Below are positions 8,723-18,831 of a stretch of 64,000 nucleotides of DNA, in pieces. The notes beneath the pieces are model-generated. The model made no database searches, had not been told where the DNA came from, and was given only the letters and a program-made list of their open reading frames with translations. Made by a program: the position numbers and the translations under genes. Source of the DNA: Belliella alkalica (GTDB lineage: Bacteria > Bacteroidota > Bacteroidia > Cytophagales > Cyclobacteriaceae); NCBI RefSeq assembly GCF_022549785.1, contig NZ_JAKZGO010000016.1, forward strand, positions 1-64,000, written 5' to 3'. How positions within the stretch are numbered: position 1 is the stretch's first letter; each line of letters opens with the position of its first letter.

Positions 8723-8767
8723 ACAAAGCTTCCACTATGTTTGAAAAAATTATAGTGGAAGCTTTGT
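8723..8767. terminator. Bidirectional intrinsic terminator
   Basis: A 15-16 bp perfect stem (left arm 8723-8738, right arm 8752-8767) with a 13-nt loop sits between the convergent CPVC lipoprotein and PspC genes. The right arm runs into TTTT and the left arm is preceded by a run of A, so it can end transcription in both directions. Confidence 0.85.
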
Positions 8768-8772
8768 TTTTA

Positions 8773-10674
8773 TTACTTCATAAAATAGGCTTCATTAAAC
8801 TTTGCCCTTGATATAGAATCAGCTTCACTTTTCTTATGCTCAGATCGGCATGTGAGACACAAAAGACCATCTGAGTTAAAAACCCAATGATTTTTGCTAT
8901 TTACATCTCTGATTTTATAACCGTTTTTTGTCAAAGTGTTTCGGATTATCGGCAAGGTAGATTTATCCATGACCAAAACTTGGTCGTAAGGAATCTCAAG
9001 GATTAAATCCAATTCTTGCACCCTGAATTTTTCCAAAGTATTCATCTCAATAGACCTATTGATTGTCAAAATACTGTCTTGCAAAGTGAATGTGTAAGGT
9101 ATCGATTTGGCATTTTTCAATGCGTCTTCTTTTGTTCTTCCTCTTGCTTGGAACTTCTGGATCAATTCTGGATTTCCAACATCCTTTCCATTGATTTGTA
9201 AAGTTACTTGCTGTCTGAAAGAGGAACTTAGATTGCTGTTAGAAGCATTTATTACTAAAACACGATTGTCCAAGTTGAGCTCATTTACTTGCGTATGAGT
9301 AGCATTAACCTTGAATTGCGAAGCTACTTTGGGGATCTGGAATATACAGATCCCAATGCTCAGTAGCCAGATACCGAAAGTAATCAATCCAGTCCTTGCT
9401 TCAAGGATATTCCTTCTTACCCACACACTTATCGCAAGTATGATCAAAACCAGTCCTGGAATTAGAATTGCTACCGATGAAGCTATTGCAAGCCACACAG
9501 GTACAATTTCGGTAAGCCAATCAGTAGGGATTTGTTGGCGTTCGAAGTAATATAAATCAGCAAAAGGAATCAAATTGAAATATGCAGCCAATGCAGTAAT
9601 TGGTGTAATCGTAATGGCTAATCCTATGATAAAGATAATTAAGCCAAAGAATACCCGAATGATTGTCAATAGTACCACACCTAGTGGACCCAATGCCGAG
9701 CCAATACCGTTGATAATCATCCCCAGAACCCTAAATGGTGCCATCAAGATTTTCTTTGCAGCACTTTCTTCTTTGTTGAGGTTTGGACTCATGTTTTCCT
9801 TGATAGTCAATTCAATATTATCAAGGGTGATGGCACCACCTTTCATCTGAATTCTTTCTGTGATGGATTTTGCGGCAGGTGTGATGATCCATAGAATAAG
9901 ATATATGACCAACCCTGATCCACCTGCAAAAATCAAAGCTATGAAAATAAGCCTTGCCCATAATACTTCAATACCAAAGTATGCTGCCAATCCACTTGCT
10001 ACACCTCCGAGTGTTCTGTCATCAGGATTTCTATAGAGTTTTTTTACATTCTTATCTTCGGGATCGTCAAAAGATACTGGCAAAATTATCCATAAGACTA
10101 TGTACGCCACTAATGCAAAGAGACCTATTGAGAAACTGAAATTAGCATTCCAAGGCATCCAATTGAAACTTCCAAGCTTCAGATTTCCACTAAAGAGGAG
10201 TAAAATCGCAATCAACCTTGTCCAAAGCGGATCAATAGAGAAATAGTTTGCAAAACCAGCACAAACGCCCCCAAGGATTTTGCTTTTTTCCATCCTTGTG
10301 ATCTTTTTGTAACCTTTGCTGGCATTCTCACCAGGAGTTATGTACTTATAAAAGTCATTTTCAGGTTCTGCCTTTTCTTCTTTTTCGACTGGCTTTTCCT
10401 CAACTTCCTCCAAAGCTTTAAAGTCAGCAATAGTCCCCATTTTCTCTATCAAATTTTCAACATCTTTGGCAGTGATTACCTGTTTGTTGTTTTTGAGATT
10501 GCTCAGGAAAATCTCAGCTATCCGATTTTCAATATCAGATATGATTTCCTGATTGTCTTCATAATGGGAAAAATGCTTGTTGATAGCATCTAGATATTTT
10601 TTTAAGGTAGCAAATCCATCCTCTTCAATATGAAAAAGGATACCGCTTATATTGATACTTATTGTCTTTTTCAT
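8773..10674 (-). CDS. PspC domain-containing membrane protein (two PspC domains)
   Basis: 633 residues. The N-terminal 90 residues are a cytoplasmic domain (KKYLDAINKHFSHYEDNQEI). Two PspC modules follow: RMEKSKILGGVCAGFANYF near 125 and RNPDDRTLGGVASGLAAYFG near 215, each with membrane helices. More membrane segments lie around 325-440, and a beta-rich C-terminal part (about 460-610) is probably outside the membrane. PspC proteins belong to envelope-stress responses. It starts 3 bp after the PadR regulator gene, so the two form an operon; the PadR/PspC pairing is common in Bacteroidetes, and PadR probably represses the operon. Confidence 0.88.
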   Translation of the reverse strand: MKKTISINISGILFHIEEDGFATLKKYLDAINKHFSHYEDNQEIISDIENRIAEIFLSNLKNNKQVITAKDVENLIEKMGTIADFKALEEVEEKPVEKEEKAEPENDFYKYITPGENASKGYKKITRMEKSKILGGVCAGFANYFSIDPLWTRLIAILLLFSGNLKLGSFNWMPWNANFSFSIGLFALVAYIVLWIILPVSFDDPEDKNVKKLYRNPDDRTLGGVASGLAAYFGIEVLWARLIFIALIFAGGSGLVIYLILWIITPAAKSITERIQMKGGAITLDNIELTIKENMSPNLNKEESAAKKILMAPFRVLGMIINGIGSALGPLGVVLLTIIRVFFGLIIFIIGLAITITPITALAAYFNLIPFADLYYFERQQIPTDWLTEIVPVWLAIASSVAILIPGLVLIILAISVWVRRNILEARTGLITFGIWLLSIGICIFQIPKVASQFKVNATHTQVNELNLDNRVLVINASNSNLSSSFRQQVTLQINGKDVGNPELIQKFQARGRTKEDALKNAKSIPYTFTLQDSILTINRSIEMNTLEKFRVQELDLILEIPYDQVLVMDKSTLPIIRNTLTKNGYKIRDVNSKNHWVFNSDGLLCLTCRSEHKKSEADSISRAKFNEAYFMK

Positions 10675-10677
10675 TTT

Positions 10678-11007
10678 TTAGCGCTTTGAGGTTATTAACT
10701 GAGTCGATTTTACCAATGATTCCCAAGTTTGATCGAGGGTTAACAGAAATTCTTTTCCTTCATTAGTGATGGAATAATACTTTCTGGGAGGGCCAGACTC
10801 AGATTCTACCCATTTATAGGATACTAGGGAAGCAGTTTTTAGTCTATTTAGGAGCGGATATAGTGTCCCTTCGACCACGATCATTTTGGCTTCAGTCAGT
10901 TCATCAATCATGTCCGAAGCATAAACCTCACCGCGTGAGATAATATGCAAAATGCAAAACTCCAAAAGGCCTTTTCGCATTTGGATTTGGGTATTTGAAG
11001 CATTCAT
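10678..11007 (-). CDS. PadR family transcriptional regulator
   Basis: 109 residues. A winged helix typical of PadR: QMRKGLLEFCILHIISRGEV at the start, then YASDMIDELTEA (helix 2-3), EGTLYPLLNRLKTASLVS (recognition helix into the wing) and GPPRKYYSITNEGKEFL. It is a short PadR-s2 type with almost no C-terminal dimerisation domain. It is the first gene of a two-gene operon with the PspC protein. By family knowledge it is a repressor that usually controls its own operon; the signal is unknown. Confidence 0.9.
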   Translation of the reverse strand: MNASNTQIQMRKGLLEFCILHIISRGEVYASDMIDELTEAKMIVVEGTLYPLLNRLKTASLVSYKWVESESGPPRKYYSITNEGKEFLLTLDQTWESLVKSTQLITSKR

Positions 11008-11409
11008 AAATTTTCTAATTTAGATTTTCTTTTGAGCGTGAAATTCAACGGAATTGATACCTCCATTCATTCACCCATGCCAAGAATTAAAGAAAAATTA
11101 TACCAAAGTTAAATAAGCTACCTTGTTATACCAGTTTCTTGGTAGTCTCTGAACTGGATTTTTGAAAAAAAGAAAAAAAATATTCGCTATTTTAATTCTA
11201 AAGCACTTTTTGAAAAAGTAGTGGTCAAGTGTTTTTTTTTGAAGGTAAGTTGCAAGTTCAATTATAGAAAATCCAAATGCTTTCGAATCGTACATTTTTC
11301 CGTACGGAATCGTACAGGTTTCTACTTAAAAATCTATTTTAATTTTATTCGAATTACGCAAAAACTGTTGTTTTTATTTTTACTTTGCGTCGAAGATTTT
11401 AATAGGTTT
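11008..11409. other. Divergent promoter region between PadR and PorV-like genes
   Basis: 402 bases without a convincing gene. The open frame that continues upstream of the PorV-like start contains no signal peptide and is judged to be chance. A TACTTTG box at 11381-11387, about 23 bp before the PorV-like ATG, is a plausible but imperfect Bacteroidetes -7 element (consensus TAnnTTTG). Confidence 0.45.
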
Positions 11410-12525
11410 ATGAGGGGTTTCAAATGCATAATGGTCTTATTAATTGTCTTTAGCCTCGCTAAAGTCAACGCGCAGTCCATTGTCCCCAAGTACTCCAACG
11501 AATTTATGAATATTGGTATTGGTGCCAGGGCATTGTCTATGGGGGGAGCCCAGGTTTCTTCCGTTAGGGATGTGACAGCAGCTTATTGGAATCCAGCAGG
11601 CTTGATTGGAGTGAAGCACGAGTATGAATTCTCACTGATGCATGCCGAATACTTCGCCGGTATCGCCAAATTTGATTATGCTGGATTTACCACAAACATT
11701 GAAGAAGACAATCAGATTGCCATTTCCTTGATTCGATTTGGAGTGGATGATATTCCGGATACTAGATTTTTATATGATGCAAACGGCGCTTTGAACTATA
11801 ACAATATCCAATTTTTCAATGCTGCCGATTATGCGTTGTTATTGTCTTTTGCCAGAGATGTGAGTGATGTTTTTAAACTAGGCGTCAATACCAAAATAAT
11901 CCATAGAAATGTAGGGAAATTTGCTCACGCTTGGGGTTTTGGTTTGGATTTGGGAGGAATAGTTTTATTGGATCAATGGAGGGTCGGTGTCATGCTAAGA
12001 GACGTAACTTCTACTTTCAATGCCTGGTCCCACAATGCTGAAATGGTGCGGGATATCTATGCGCAAACAGACAATGAAGTCCCTGTAAATTCTATTGAAT
12101 TGACTTTGCCAAGGGCAATTTTTAGTGTTTCAAGAGATTTTGAAATGAATGATGATATTCGATTTCAAGGAGTTTTTGATTTGGATTTCACCTTTGATGG
12201 AAGAAGGAATACTATTTTCGCAACCAATTTGGTGAGTGTTGATCCGCGATTGGGTTTGGAGGCTGCTTACAGGAATTTGGTATTTTTGAGAGCAGGAGGG
12301 AGTAGTGTCCAAAGAATCAAAGATTTTGACAATTCAACTTTCTTTGCGTGGAAGCCAAGTTTTGGTCTTGGTGTTTATCTGAATGAAAAATTCCAGATTG
12401 ACTATGCATTGTCAGATATAGGAGGTGTTTCGCAGACGCCATATTCCCATGTATTCAGTGTAAAAGTGAGTTTGAATGAACTTGACGCAAAATTTCGACT
12501 TAATAAAGGCTGGGATAATAGATGA
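11410..12525 (+). CDS. PorV/PorQ-family outer-membrane protein, type IX secretion partner of PorU
   Basis: 371 residues from ATG 11410, chosen because it gives a signal peptide (FKCIMVLLIVFSLAKVNAQ); longer starts would bury it. The mature protein is beta-rich with the family's N-terminal block FMNIGIGARALSMGGAQVSS followed by AAYWNPAGL, shared by PorV, PorQ and FadL-like barrels. PorV is the outer-membrane shuttle that hands T9SS cargo to the sortase PorU. The gene overlaps porU by 4 bp (ATGA), so the two are translationally coupled and probably work as a pair. It may be the second-copy (PorV2) type rather than the main PorV; sequence alone does not settle this. Confidence 0.82.
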   Translation: MRGFKCIMVLLIVFSLAKVNAQSIVPKYSNEFMNIGIGARALSMGGAQVSSVRDVTAAYWNPAGLIGVKHEYEFSLMHAEYFAGIAKFDYAGFTTNIEEDNQIAISLIRFGVDDIPDTRFLYDANGALNYNNIQFFNAADYALLLSFARDVSDVFKLGVNTKIIHRNVGKFAHAWGFGLDLGGIVLLDQWRVGVMLRDVTSTFNAWSHNAEMVRDIYAQTDNEVPVNSIELTLPRAIFSVSRDFEMNDDIRFQGVFDLDFTFDGRRNTIFATNLVSVDPRLGLEAAYRNLVFLRAGGSSVQRIKDFDNSTFFAWKPSFGLGVYLNEKFQIDYALSDIGGVSQTPYSHVFSVKVSLNELDAKFRLNKGWDNR

Positions 12526-15500
12526 AAATGAAGATCAAAATTGCATATATCGTTCTTTTGTTTTCTTGTCTTTCTGGAGCTTACGCTCAGAACAATTGGA
12601 TCAATTATAACAATACCTATCATAGGATTTACACTGCGCAGGAAGGTATTCACCGAATTACCTTTACGACGCTTTCTGCTTCTGGTATCAATGTCAATGG
12701 TCTCGATCCTAGAGATATCAGGATGTATCATAGGGGAGAGGAAGTTGCGATTCATGTGCAAGGCGAGAACAATGGGAGGTTTGACCAAAATGATTTTGTA
12801 GAGTTTTATGGAAAAAGAAATGATGGGACATTGGATGCCAAATTCTATAAAGATCCATCTCATGTGGGGAATACGATGTTCAATACCCACAATGATTCCA
12901 CAGCTTTTTTCTTTACTGTCACACCAGGAGTGAGAGGAAAGAGGATGAACTCTAGGCAAACTTCAGATGGATCTCTTCAGAAGATTTCCAATTATGAAAC
13001 AGAAGTTATTGAGATTTTTTCTGATCAATATAATTTGGGCCCGACATACTTCCCAAGTTCTAGACTTTCGGAGTTTGAAGAAGGGCAAGGATGGATGTCA
13101 ACACCTATTGTAAAAGAAACTCCCAGAAATATCACCTTCAATGGCCTCGGTCAGGTAAGTGCTGGACTAAGTGCCAAATTGGAAATCGGACTCACAGGAA
13201 GGTCTGAATCTCCGCATTTGACAGTAGTGAGGGTAGGGGTAAATGCAGCTAGTCTAAGAAATGCTGGGAGTTTTCAATACAAAAATTATGAAGCAATTCA
13301 TGTGGAAGTGCCTGTGTTGGGAACTGACTTTAATTCAGATGGAAGCATCACAGTACAATTTCAATCCAATGCGCCTACAAATCCAGACAATGTTTCTTTG
13401 GCTTATGTAAGGTTGGTTTATTCAAAAAATGTAGCCAATAGGGACCTTTCAAAGGAATTAGTGATTGTTCCATCAGGAGAAAGTGAATTGGAAATCAGTA
13501 GTGTGGTTTCTGAATATATTGCCCATGAAATTTCAGATCCTGTGAATCCTATAAGAATTCCAATAAGTAAAACAGGAAATCAAATCAGATTGCAGGCAGG
13601 AATTGCTGAGCAAGCAAGCAAAATCTTGCTTGAGAATCAGTTGAATATCGTAGAGGTCAATGTGATGCGTCCAGTTAGATTTAGGAATTTACTCGATCAA
13701 GCTGCTGATTTTATTATCGTCACAAATCGTGCTTTGAGAAGACCTACTGCTAGTTACGGTGATCCAGTCACTGCTTATGCAGCACATAGGGCATCACCTT
13801 CAGGAGGTTCATATGATACTTTGGTGGTCAATGTAGATGAATTGTATGATCAATTTTCTTTTGGAGAAAAAACACCACTAGCCATACATGAATTTTTAAG
13901 GGCTTATTACCCTTTGCACAAACCTGATTTTCTGTTTTTGGTTGGAAGATCTACAGGGATTTTTAGCACTGCAAGGGAAAATTCAGTGAGTTATTTTTAT
14001 CGTAACAGACCATCTATTTTCCAGTTTCAAGACATGGTTCCTCCGGCAGGGTATCCTTATGCTGACAGTAATTACGCTATTGGGTTGGATCCTGCAAATC
14101 CATTTGTTTCTGCTGTTGCAGTTGGTAGAATTCCTGCAAGGACTCCCCAACAGGTTGCTGATTATCTTGAAAAAGCCAAAGAAAAGGATGCCTTGGGCGT
14201 ATCGGAACCTTGGCAGAAGGAAATCATCCATCTTAGTGGTGGAGTTTCAGCTTTTGAGTTGGAACGTTATTTTAATTTTTTGAATGGATTCAAAAACATT
14301 GCCGAGGGTCCTTTCCTTGGTGGAAATGTAAAAACCTATAGAAAAAGGTCGAATTCTACGGTGGAATTGATAGACATTTCTGGTGATGTAAATAAGGGAG
14401 CAAGTCTGATTACTTTCTTTGGGCATGGAGCGCCTACAGTTTTGGACATTGAAATAGGATTTGCTTCTGACCCTACCATGGCTTACAATAATCAAGGTAA
14501 ATACCCAATGTTATTACTGAATGGTTGTGATGCAGGCAATGCTTTTGGCAATGCATTCACATTTGGAGAAGATTGGGTGCTTACTCCTAGAAAGGGAAGT
14601 ACAAACTTTATGGCGCATGCCAATATTGGAGTCGATATATATTTGAGAAGATACAGTGAATCATTTTATGCAAAGGCATTTTCTGATTCTTCGATGATTC
14701 ACCAGCCTATCGGAATTGTCAGGAGAGAAGTTGAAAAATTGTTTTATGAAAGATTTGGAACCTCAGAAGTCAATAGAGCACATGCGGAGCAGCTGATTAT
14801 GCTGGGAGACCCAGCTATTCGAATGTTTCCGGCAAATAGACCAGATTATGCTTTGAATTCTGAAGAAGTTACGCTTGGGAGCTTTGATGGAGAGCCATTC
14901 AATGCACTTTCAGATTCATTGCAGCTTTCTGTGGTTCTCAGGAATTTGGGCAGAGTTGATTTTGATTCTATCGATTTTAGGGTTTCCAGAAGACTTCCTG
15001 ATGGTACAAACATCCAATATGAACCGCTGATGCTTGCGCCTATTGATCGAAGAGATACAATCTATTTTACCATTCCAAATTCAGCTGTTCAGGCATTTGG
15101 GGATAATCTTTTCACTATTGAAGTAAATAGATCAAGAACAGCAGAAGAATTGACTTATGCCAATAACTCCATTACAACAACACAGTTTATCCCATTGAGT
15201 GGGACTTTGAATATACTTCCATTTGATTTTGGTATTGTGAATAACAGAAATGTATCGTTAATCACGCAAATTCCCGGAAGTTCGGTAGAAGACAGAACAT
15301 TGATAATACAAATAGACACGGCTGCCGATTTCACTTCTGCACGGAGGAGAGAACGGAGGGTGACTACATCCAATTTGTTTAATTGGGAATTGGATCTTTT
15401 TGAAAATATTGCCAGTACAGATTCGATAACTTTCTACTGGAGATCAAAATACCTCAATCCGAGGGTCGGGGAAAGCGATGATTGGGTAAGTTCTAGTTTC

Positions 15501-17555
15501 TCGTATATTCAAAATGGTCCAGATGGATGGACTCAGCGTGTATTGCCTCAGTTGGAGAAAAACAGTATGGAGAATCTAGAAATAGATCCAACCAAAAGAG
15601 AATGGAAATATGAAGATACAAAATTGGATTTTGGAGTCTTTACATTTGGGGTTGACGCAGATAGTTTGACTTTCAGAAATACCCAGTTCTATTTGGGAGG
15701 AATTCCCCAAATTATAGATAATGTCAACAATGCAAATACACGGCTTTGTCCTAACGGATCTCTTGGATTAGTGGCCTTCGAACAAAGATCTTTGACGCCT
15801 TATCTGGTGATTCCGATCCCAGGTTTTGATATTCTGGATGGGAGGAGTTGCGGAAGAGTGCCTCAAGTGATCCAAAGTATCAGAAACTCTTGGCTTTCTG
15901 ACCCTAATCAGAATATTTTGATAGATTATATCGATGGACTTCCAGAAGGTGACTACGTTACCATTTTCTCCGTTGGAAGTGTGAACTATGAGCAGTGGAG
16001 AGATGTGATTTTCGCCAAGCTGAGGGAAGTCGGTGCAAATGAAGCCACTTTGAGAAATCTCAAGAATGGAGAGCCTTATATCTTGCATGGTAGAAAAGGA
16101 ATGCGTCCAGGTGAAGCAATAGAAATAGTGGGTTCCAAGGATTTGGAAGTGGAGCCTAATCAGCAAATCATCGAATTTGAATCAGAAGTCACGGGATATT
16201 TTACATCAGGAAGTATAATTACACCAAGGATTGGTCCTTCTTCTGAGTGGAAAAGATATTTCAATGATGTCAAATCAAGAGATTGGATCAATGATGAATT
16301 GACAAATTTCGACATCATTGGGATAATGGAAAATGGTGGGGAAAGTGTTCTTTTTTCCAATGTCAGGGAAGGAGAGATTGATTTGAATAGCATCAATCCA
16401 GTCCAATTTCCATATTTGCGCTTGAGGTTTGCAATGGATGATGCAGAGTCGACAGCTCCGGCACAACTCAATAAGTGGCAAGTGAACTATACTGGAGTGC
16501 CAGAAGGGGTTTTGGTTTACAAGGGTCGAGAAAGTAAGATTACGCTTCAGGAAGGTGAAGACACCAATTTGAAATTTGAGTTTTTGAATGTTTCAAAATA
16601 TGATTACCTGGATTCTATCACAGTTCAATGGACTTTCAACAATACTTCCCAAAGAAAAATCGAGAAATTTGAAATGAAAATCCCGGCAATCAAGGCTGGA
16701 GAGAGTTTTGAATTTGATCTTGATTTCGAATCCATCGGCCGTGGAGGGAATGTCAATGTGGAGGTGTTTGCCAACCCAAGAATCATCATGGAGCAGACAT
16801 TTAGGAACAATGTGGTTGACTTGATAGACCACATCAATGTGATCCCTGACAATACCAATGCTATATTGGATGTGAGTTTTGATGGCACCTACATCATGGA
16901 TGGGGATATTGTCTCACCAACAGTTCTGATAAATACTTTGTTGAAAAATGAAAAGACACTTCTGCTCAAGAAAGACACTTTGGGGTTGGAACTGTTTCTC
17001 AAGAAGCAATGTGAAGGATGTCAATTTGAAAGAAAGAATTTCTCCAGCCCAAAAATCTCATGGTCACCGGCTACTGAGAATAGCAGTTTCAGAATTGAGT
17101 TGCAACCTGGGCCACTGGAGGACGGAATTTATACTTTCAGGGTGACTACAGATGAGTTGGGAGTTGATAAGCCTTATGAAGTGAGTTTTGAGGTAGTCAA
17201 TGAATCGACGATTACCAACTTCTACCCATATCCAAATCCATTCAGTACAAGTACGCGATTTGTATTTACAGTGACGGGTTCGGAAGTGCCTGATCAGATC
17301 AAAATCCAGATCATGACTGTCACTGGAAGAGTGGTAAGGGAAATATTGCAAGATGAATTGGGACCGATCAGGATCGGAAATAATATTACTGATTTTGCCT
17401 GGGATGGAAGGGATGAGTTTGGTGATCAATTGGCAAATGGAGTATATATCTACAGAGTTCTTGTAAGGAAAGAGGGGCAATTTGTAGAACCTAGGGCCAC
17501 AGCAGGAGATAAAGGGTTTAAGCAAGGGTATGGGAAAATGTATCTTTTGAGGTGA
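12522..17555 (+). CDS. porU: Type IX secretion sortase PorU family (long, PorU2-like)
   Basis: 1677 residues with signal peptide (IAYIVLLFSCLSGAYAQ). The C25 gingipain-type peptidase core spans about 390-770; the catalytic pair is H635 in ITFFGHGAP and C669 in LLLNGCDAGNAFG. A long beta-rich part follows (CARDB-like and FlgD-like domains), and the C-terminus (from about 1567) is YPYPNPFSTSTRF plus a FlgD-like sorting-type domain ending LANGVYIYRVLV. PorU cleaves the C-terminal signal of T9SS cargo and attaches it to the surface lipopolysaccharide. Porphyromonas PorU is about 1160 residues; the extra 500 and the coupled PorV-family gene fit the PorU2 variant known in Cytophagales. No frameshift seen. 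Confidence 0.88.
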   Translation: MKMKIKIAYIVLLFSCLSGAYAQNNWINYNNTYHRIYTAQEGIHRITFTTLSASGINVNGLDPRDIRMYHRGEEVAIHVQGENNGRFDQNDFVEFYGKRNDGTLDAKFYKDPSHVGNTMFNTHNDSTAFFFTVTPGVRGKRMNSRQTSDGSLQKISNYETEVIEIFSDQYNLGPTYFPSSRLSEFEEGQGWMSTPIVKETPRNITFNGLGQVSAGLSAKLEIGLTGRSESPHLTVVRVGVNAASLRNAGSFQYKNYEAIHVEVPVLGTDFNSDGSITVQFQSNAPTNPDNVSLAYVRLVYSKNVANRDLSKELVIVPSGESELEISSVVSEYIAHEISDPVNPIRIPISKTGNQIRLQAGIAEQASKILLENQLNIVEVNVMRPVRFRNLLDQAADFIIVTNRALRRPTASYGDPVTAYAAHRASPSGGSYDTLVVNVDELYDQFSFGEKTPLAIHEFLRAYYPLHKPDFLFLVGRSTGIFSTARENSVSYFYRNRPSIFQFQDMVPPAGYPYADSNYAIGLDPANPFVSAVAVGRIPARTPQQVADYLEKAKEKDALGVSEPWQKEIIHLSGGVSAFELERYFNFLNGFKNIAEGPFLGGNVKTYRKRSNSTVELIDISGDVNKGASLITFFGHGAPTVLDIEIGFASDPTMAYNNQGKYPMLLLNGCDAGNAFGNAFTFGEDWVLTPRKGSTNFMAHANIGVDIYLRRYSESFYAKAFSDSSMIHQPIGIVRREVEKLFYERFGTSEVNRAHAEQLIMLGDPAIRMFPANRPDYALNSEEVTLGSFDGEPFNALSDSLQLSVVLRNLGRVDFDSIDFRVSRRLPDGTNIQYEPLMLAPIDRRDTIYFTIPNSAVQAFGDNLFTIEVNRSRTAEELTYANNSITTTQFIPLSGTLNILPFDFGIVNNRNVSLITQIPGSSVEDRTLIIQIDTAADFTSARRRERRVTTSNLFNWELDLFENIASTDSITFYWRSKYLNPRVGESDDWVSSSFSYIQNGPDGWTQRVLPQLEKNSMENLEIDPTKREWKYEDTKLDFGVFTFGVDADSLTFRNTQFYLGGIPQIIDNVNNANTRLCPNGSLGLVAFEQRSLTPYLVIPIPGFDILDGRSCGRVPQVIQSIRNSWLSDPNQNILIDYIDGLPEGDYVTIFSVGSVNYEQWRDVIFAKLREVGANEATLRNLKNGEPYILHGRKGMRPGEAIEIVGSKDLEVEPNQQIIEFESEVTGYFTSGSIITPRIGPSSEWKRYFNDVKSRDWINDELTNFDIIGIMENGGESVLFSNVREGEIDLNSINPVQFPYLRLRFAMDDAESTAPAQLNKWQVNYTGVPEGVLVYKGRESKITLQEGEDTNLKFEFLNVSKYDYLDSITVQWTFNNTSQRKIEKFEMKIPAIKAGESFEFDLDFESIGRGGNVNVEVFANPRIIMEQTFRNNVVDLIDHINVIPDNTNAILDVSFDGTYIMDGDIVSPTVLINTLLKNEKTLLLKKDTLGLELFLKKQCEGCQFERKNFSSPKISWSPATENSSFRIELQPGPLEDGIYTFRVTTDELGVDKPYEVSFEVVNESTITNFYPYPNPFSTSTRFVFTVTGSEVPDQIKIQIMTVTGRVVREILQDELGPIRIGNNITDFAWDGRDEFGDQLANGVYIYRVLVRKEGQFVEPRATAGDKGFKQGYGKMYLLR

Positions 17556-17634
17556 TTGAGAAATAGAAAAAGGCAGAAAGAATTAGATTAAAATACTTTG
17601 AGCTAAAAAATACAGAAATGAAAAATAAAAAGAA

Positions 17635-17949
17635 TTGGAAAAATACTCATTAGACCAAATCAAAGATGAGTTTATTGTTCAAGTAGGGACATTACAAAGA
17701 ACACTCTATGACCAAGAGCTTCAAATGGAGATTTTAGGTGGCTTAATTAAAAAAGTTCGTCTTGAAAGAAATATGACTCAGGAAGAGCTTGGAAAACTAA
17801 TAGGAGTACAGAGAGCTCAAATTTCAAAATTGGAAAATAACACGACCAATGTGACTGTAGATACTATTTTGAGAGTTTTCAGTGCATCAAAAGCTAAAGT
17901 TAACTTCAATGTTGAACTGTTAAATAGTAATGTGAAAATTGCATGGTGA
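17635..17949 (+). CDS. XRE-family antitoxin-like protein (HigA type), orphan
   Basis: 104 residues from TTG 17635; a stop lies three codons upstream in frame, and the nearby ATG at 17618 is in another frame and dies after 11 codons. The N-terminal MEKYSLDQIKDEFIVQVGT is typical of HigA-like antitoxins, and a classic HTH follows (NMTQEELGKLIGVQRAQISK, about residues 47-66). Such antitoxins normally follow a RelE/HigB toxin gene, but the 79 bp upstream end at porU and hold no toxin. Either the toxin was lost or the protein works alone as a regulator. The transcript may read on from porU. Confidence 0.7.
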   Translation: MEKYSLDQIKDEFIVQVGTLQRTLYDQELQMEILGGLIKKVRLERNMTQEELGKLIGVQRAQISKLENNTTNVTVDTILRVFSASKAKVNFNVELLNSNVKIAW

Positions 17950-17966
17950 TGATTAAAGAGATTAAT

Positions 17967-18689
17967 TTAAAGCTCAAATTTATCTTTTCCATTTCTTTGA
18001 AAAAACCTCCAAATCCCCCAGCCACTTAAAACCAGTAAAGCGATAAAAATCCAACCTTTTCCACTAATTCCATCTTGCTGAATGGCACTGTAAATATCAG
18101 AGGCAATAGTTCCAGTGAAGAATACCAGCATTGTTCTAGGAAGCATTCCAAAAAGCCCAAAAATTATCAGTTTTTTCCACCCACTTTTGAGCAGAGCAAA
18201 CAATAAATTGGATAAGGCAAATGGAATAACTGGACTCAATCGCACGAAGAATATAAGTTCTCCTACTTTTTTTTCCTTTTGTCGAATCAGATCTCTGGCT
18301 TTGGGGTATTTGTCCAAGATCAAATCCAAACTGTCTTTTCCAAGTCTTTTTCCCCATAAATATCCAAGCAATGTGGCCAAAGAATATCCTACAATCACCC
18401 AAATAAATGCTTGCCACCCAAATAGAAATCCAGATAATCCTGCAAAAAGGGTAGTGGGCATCAATGCCAACCCCATCAAAAGCATTCCTCCAAAAACATA
18501 CATCAAGATATCAAGTACATTCGAAAAATCAATTTGCTCAAGAAATTGACTGTTTTGGACTGCAAGAGGTACTAAAACCAAGCTACAAACTGATGGGATA
18601 ATACTTACCCACAAGAGCGCTATAGCCACTGCTGGATTATTCTTTCCGATTAATCTTATATCCTTGAAAAAGCCTGCCTTTTTTTCCAT
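17967..18689 (-). CDS. TVP38/TMEM64 family (VTT/SNARE-associated) inner-membrane protein
   Basis: 240 residues with about six hydrophobic segments. The VTT domain is seen in the middle: LSGFLFGWQAFIWVIVGYSL near 85 and the motif FFVRLSPVIPFALSNLLFAL near 150. These are the conserved G-F and R-x-x-P-x-x-P features of the DedA/TMEM64 superfamily, thought to move lipids across membranes. Here it is a single gene, convergent with the XRE gene and divergent from the gamma-synthase gene. Substrate unknown. Confidence 0.88.
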   Translation of the reverse strand: MEKKAGFFKDIRLIGKNNPAVAIALLWVSIIPSVCSLVLVPLAVQNSQFLEQIDFSNVLDILMYVFGGMLLMGLALMPTTLFAGLSGFLFGWQAFIWVIVGYSLATLLGYLWGKRLGKDSLDLILDKYPKARDLIRQKEKKVGELIFFVRLSPVIPFALSNLLFALLKSGWKKLIIFGLFGMLPRTMLVFFTGTIASDIYSAIQQDGISGKGWIFIALLVLSGWGIWRFFQRNGKDKFEL

Positions 18690-18831
18690 CTTTGGGCAAA
18701 GTTAATCCAAAATATAGCTTTTACAGGTGGCTTTTTTCTGAAAAGCAAATTATGTAGCATGTTTTGGAATTCTTATGCAAGAATCTTGTTGAAGTATTAA
18801 CTTGATAAAGAAATTAAAAATAGAATTAACT

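Noticed and set aside
10674-11007. PadR/PspC pair as a novel stress system
   Set aside because: This pairing is common in Bacteroidetes and its reading here is ordinary.
12522-17555. Many reverse-strand open frames inside the porU gene
   Set aside because: They are frame shadows of a long gene with biased codon use; none has a start context or domain.
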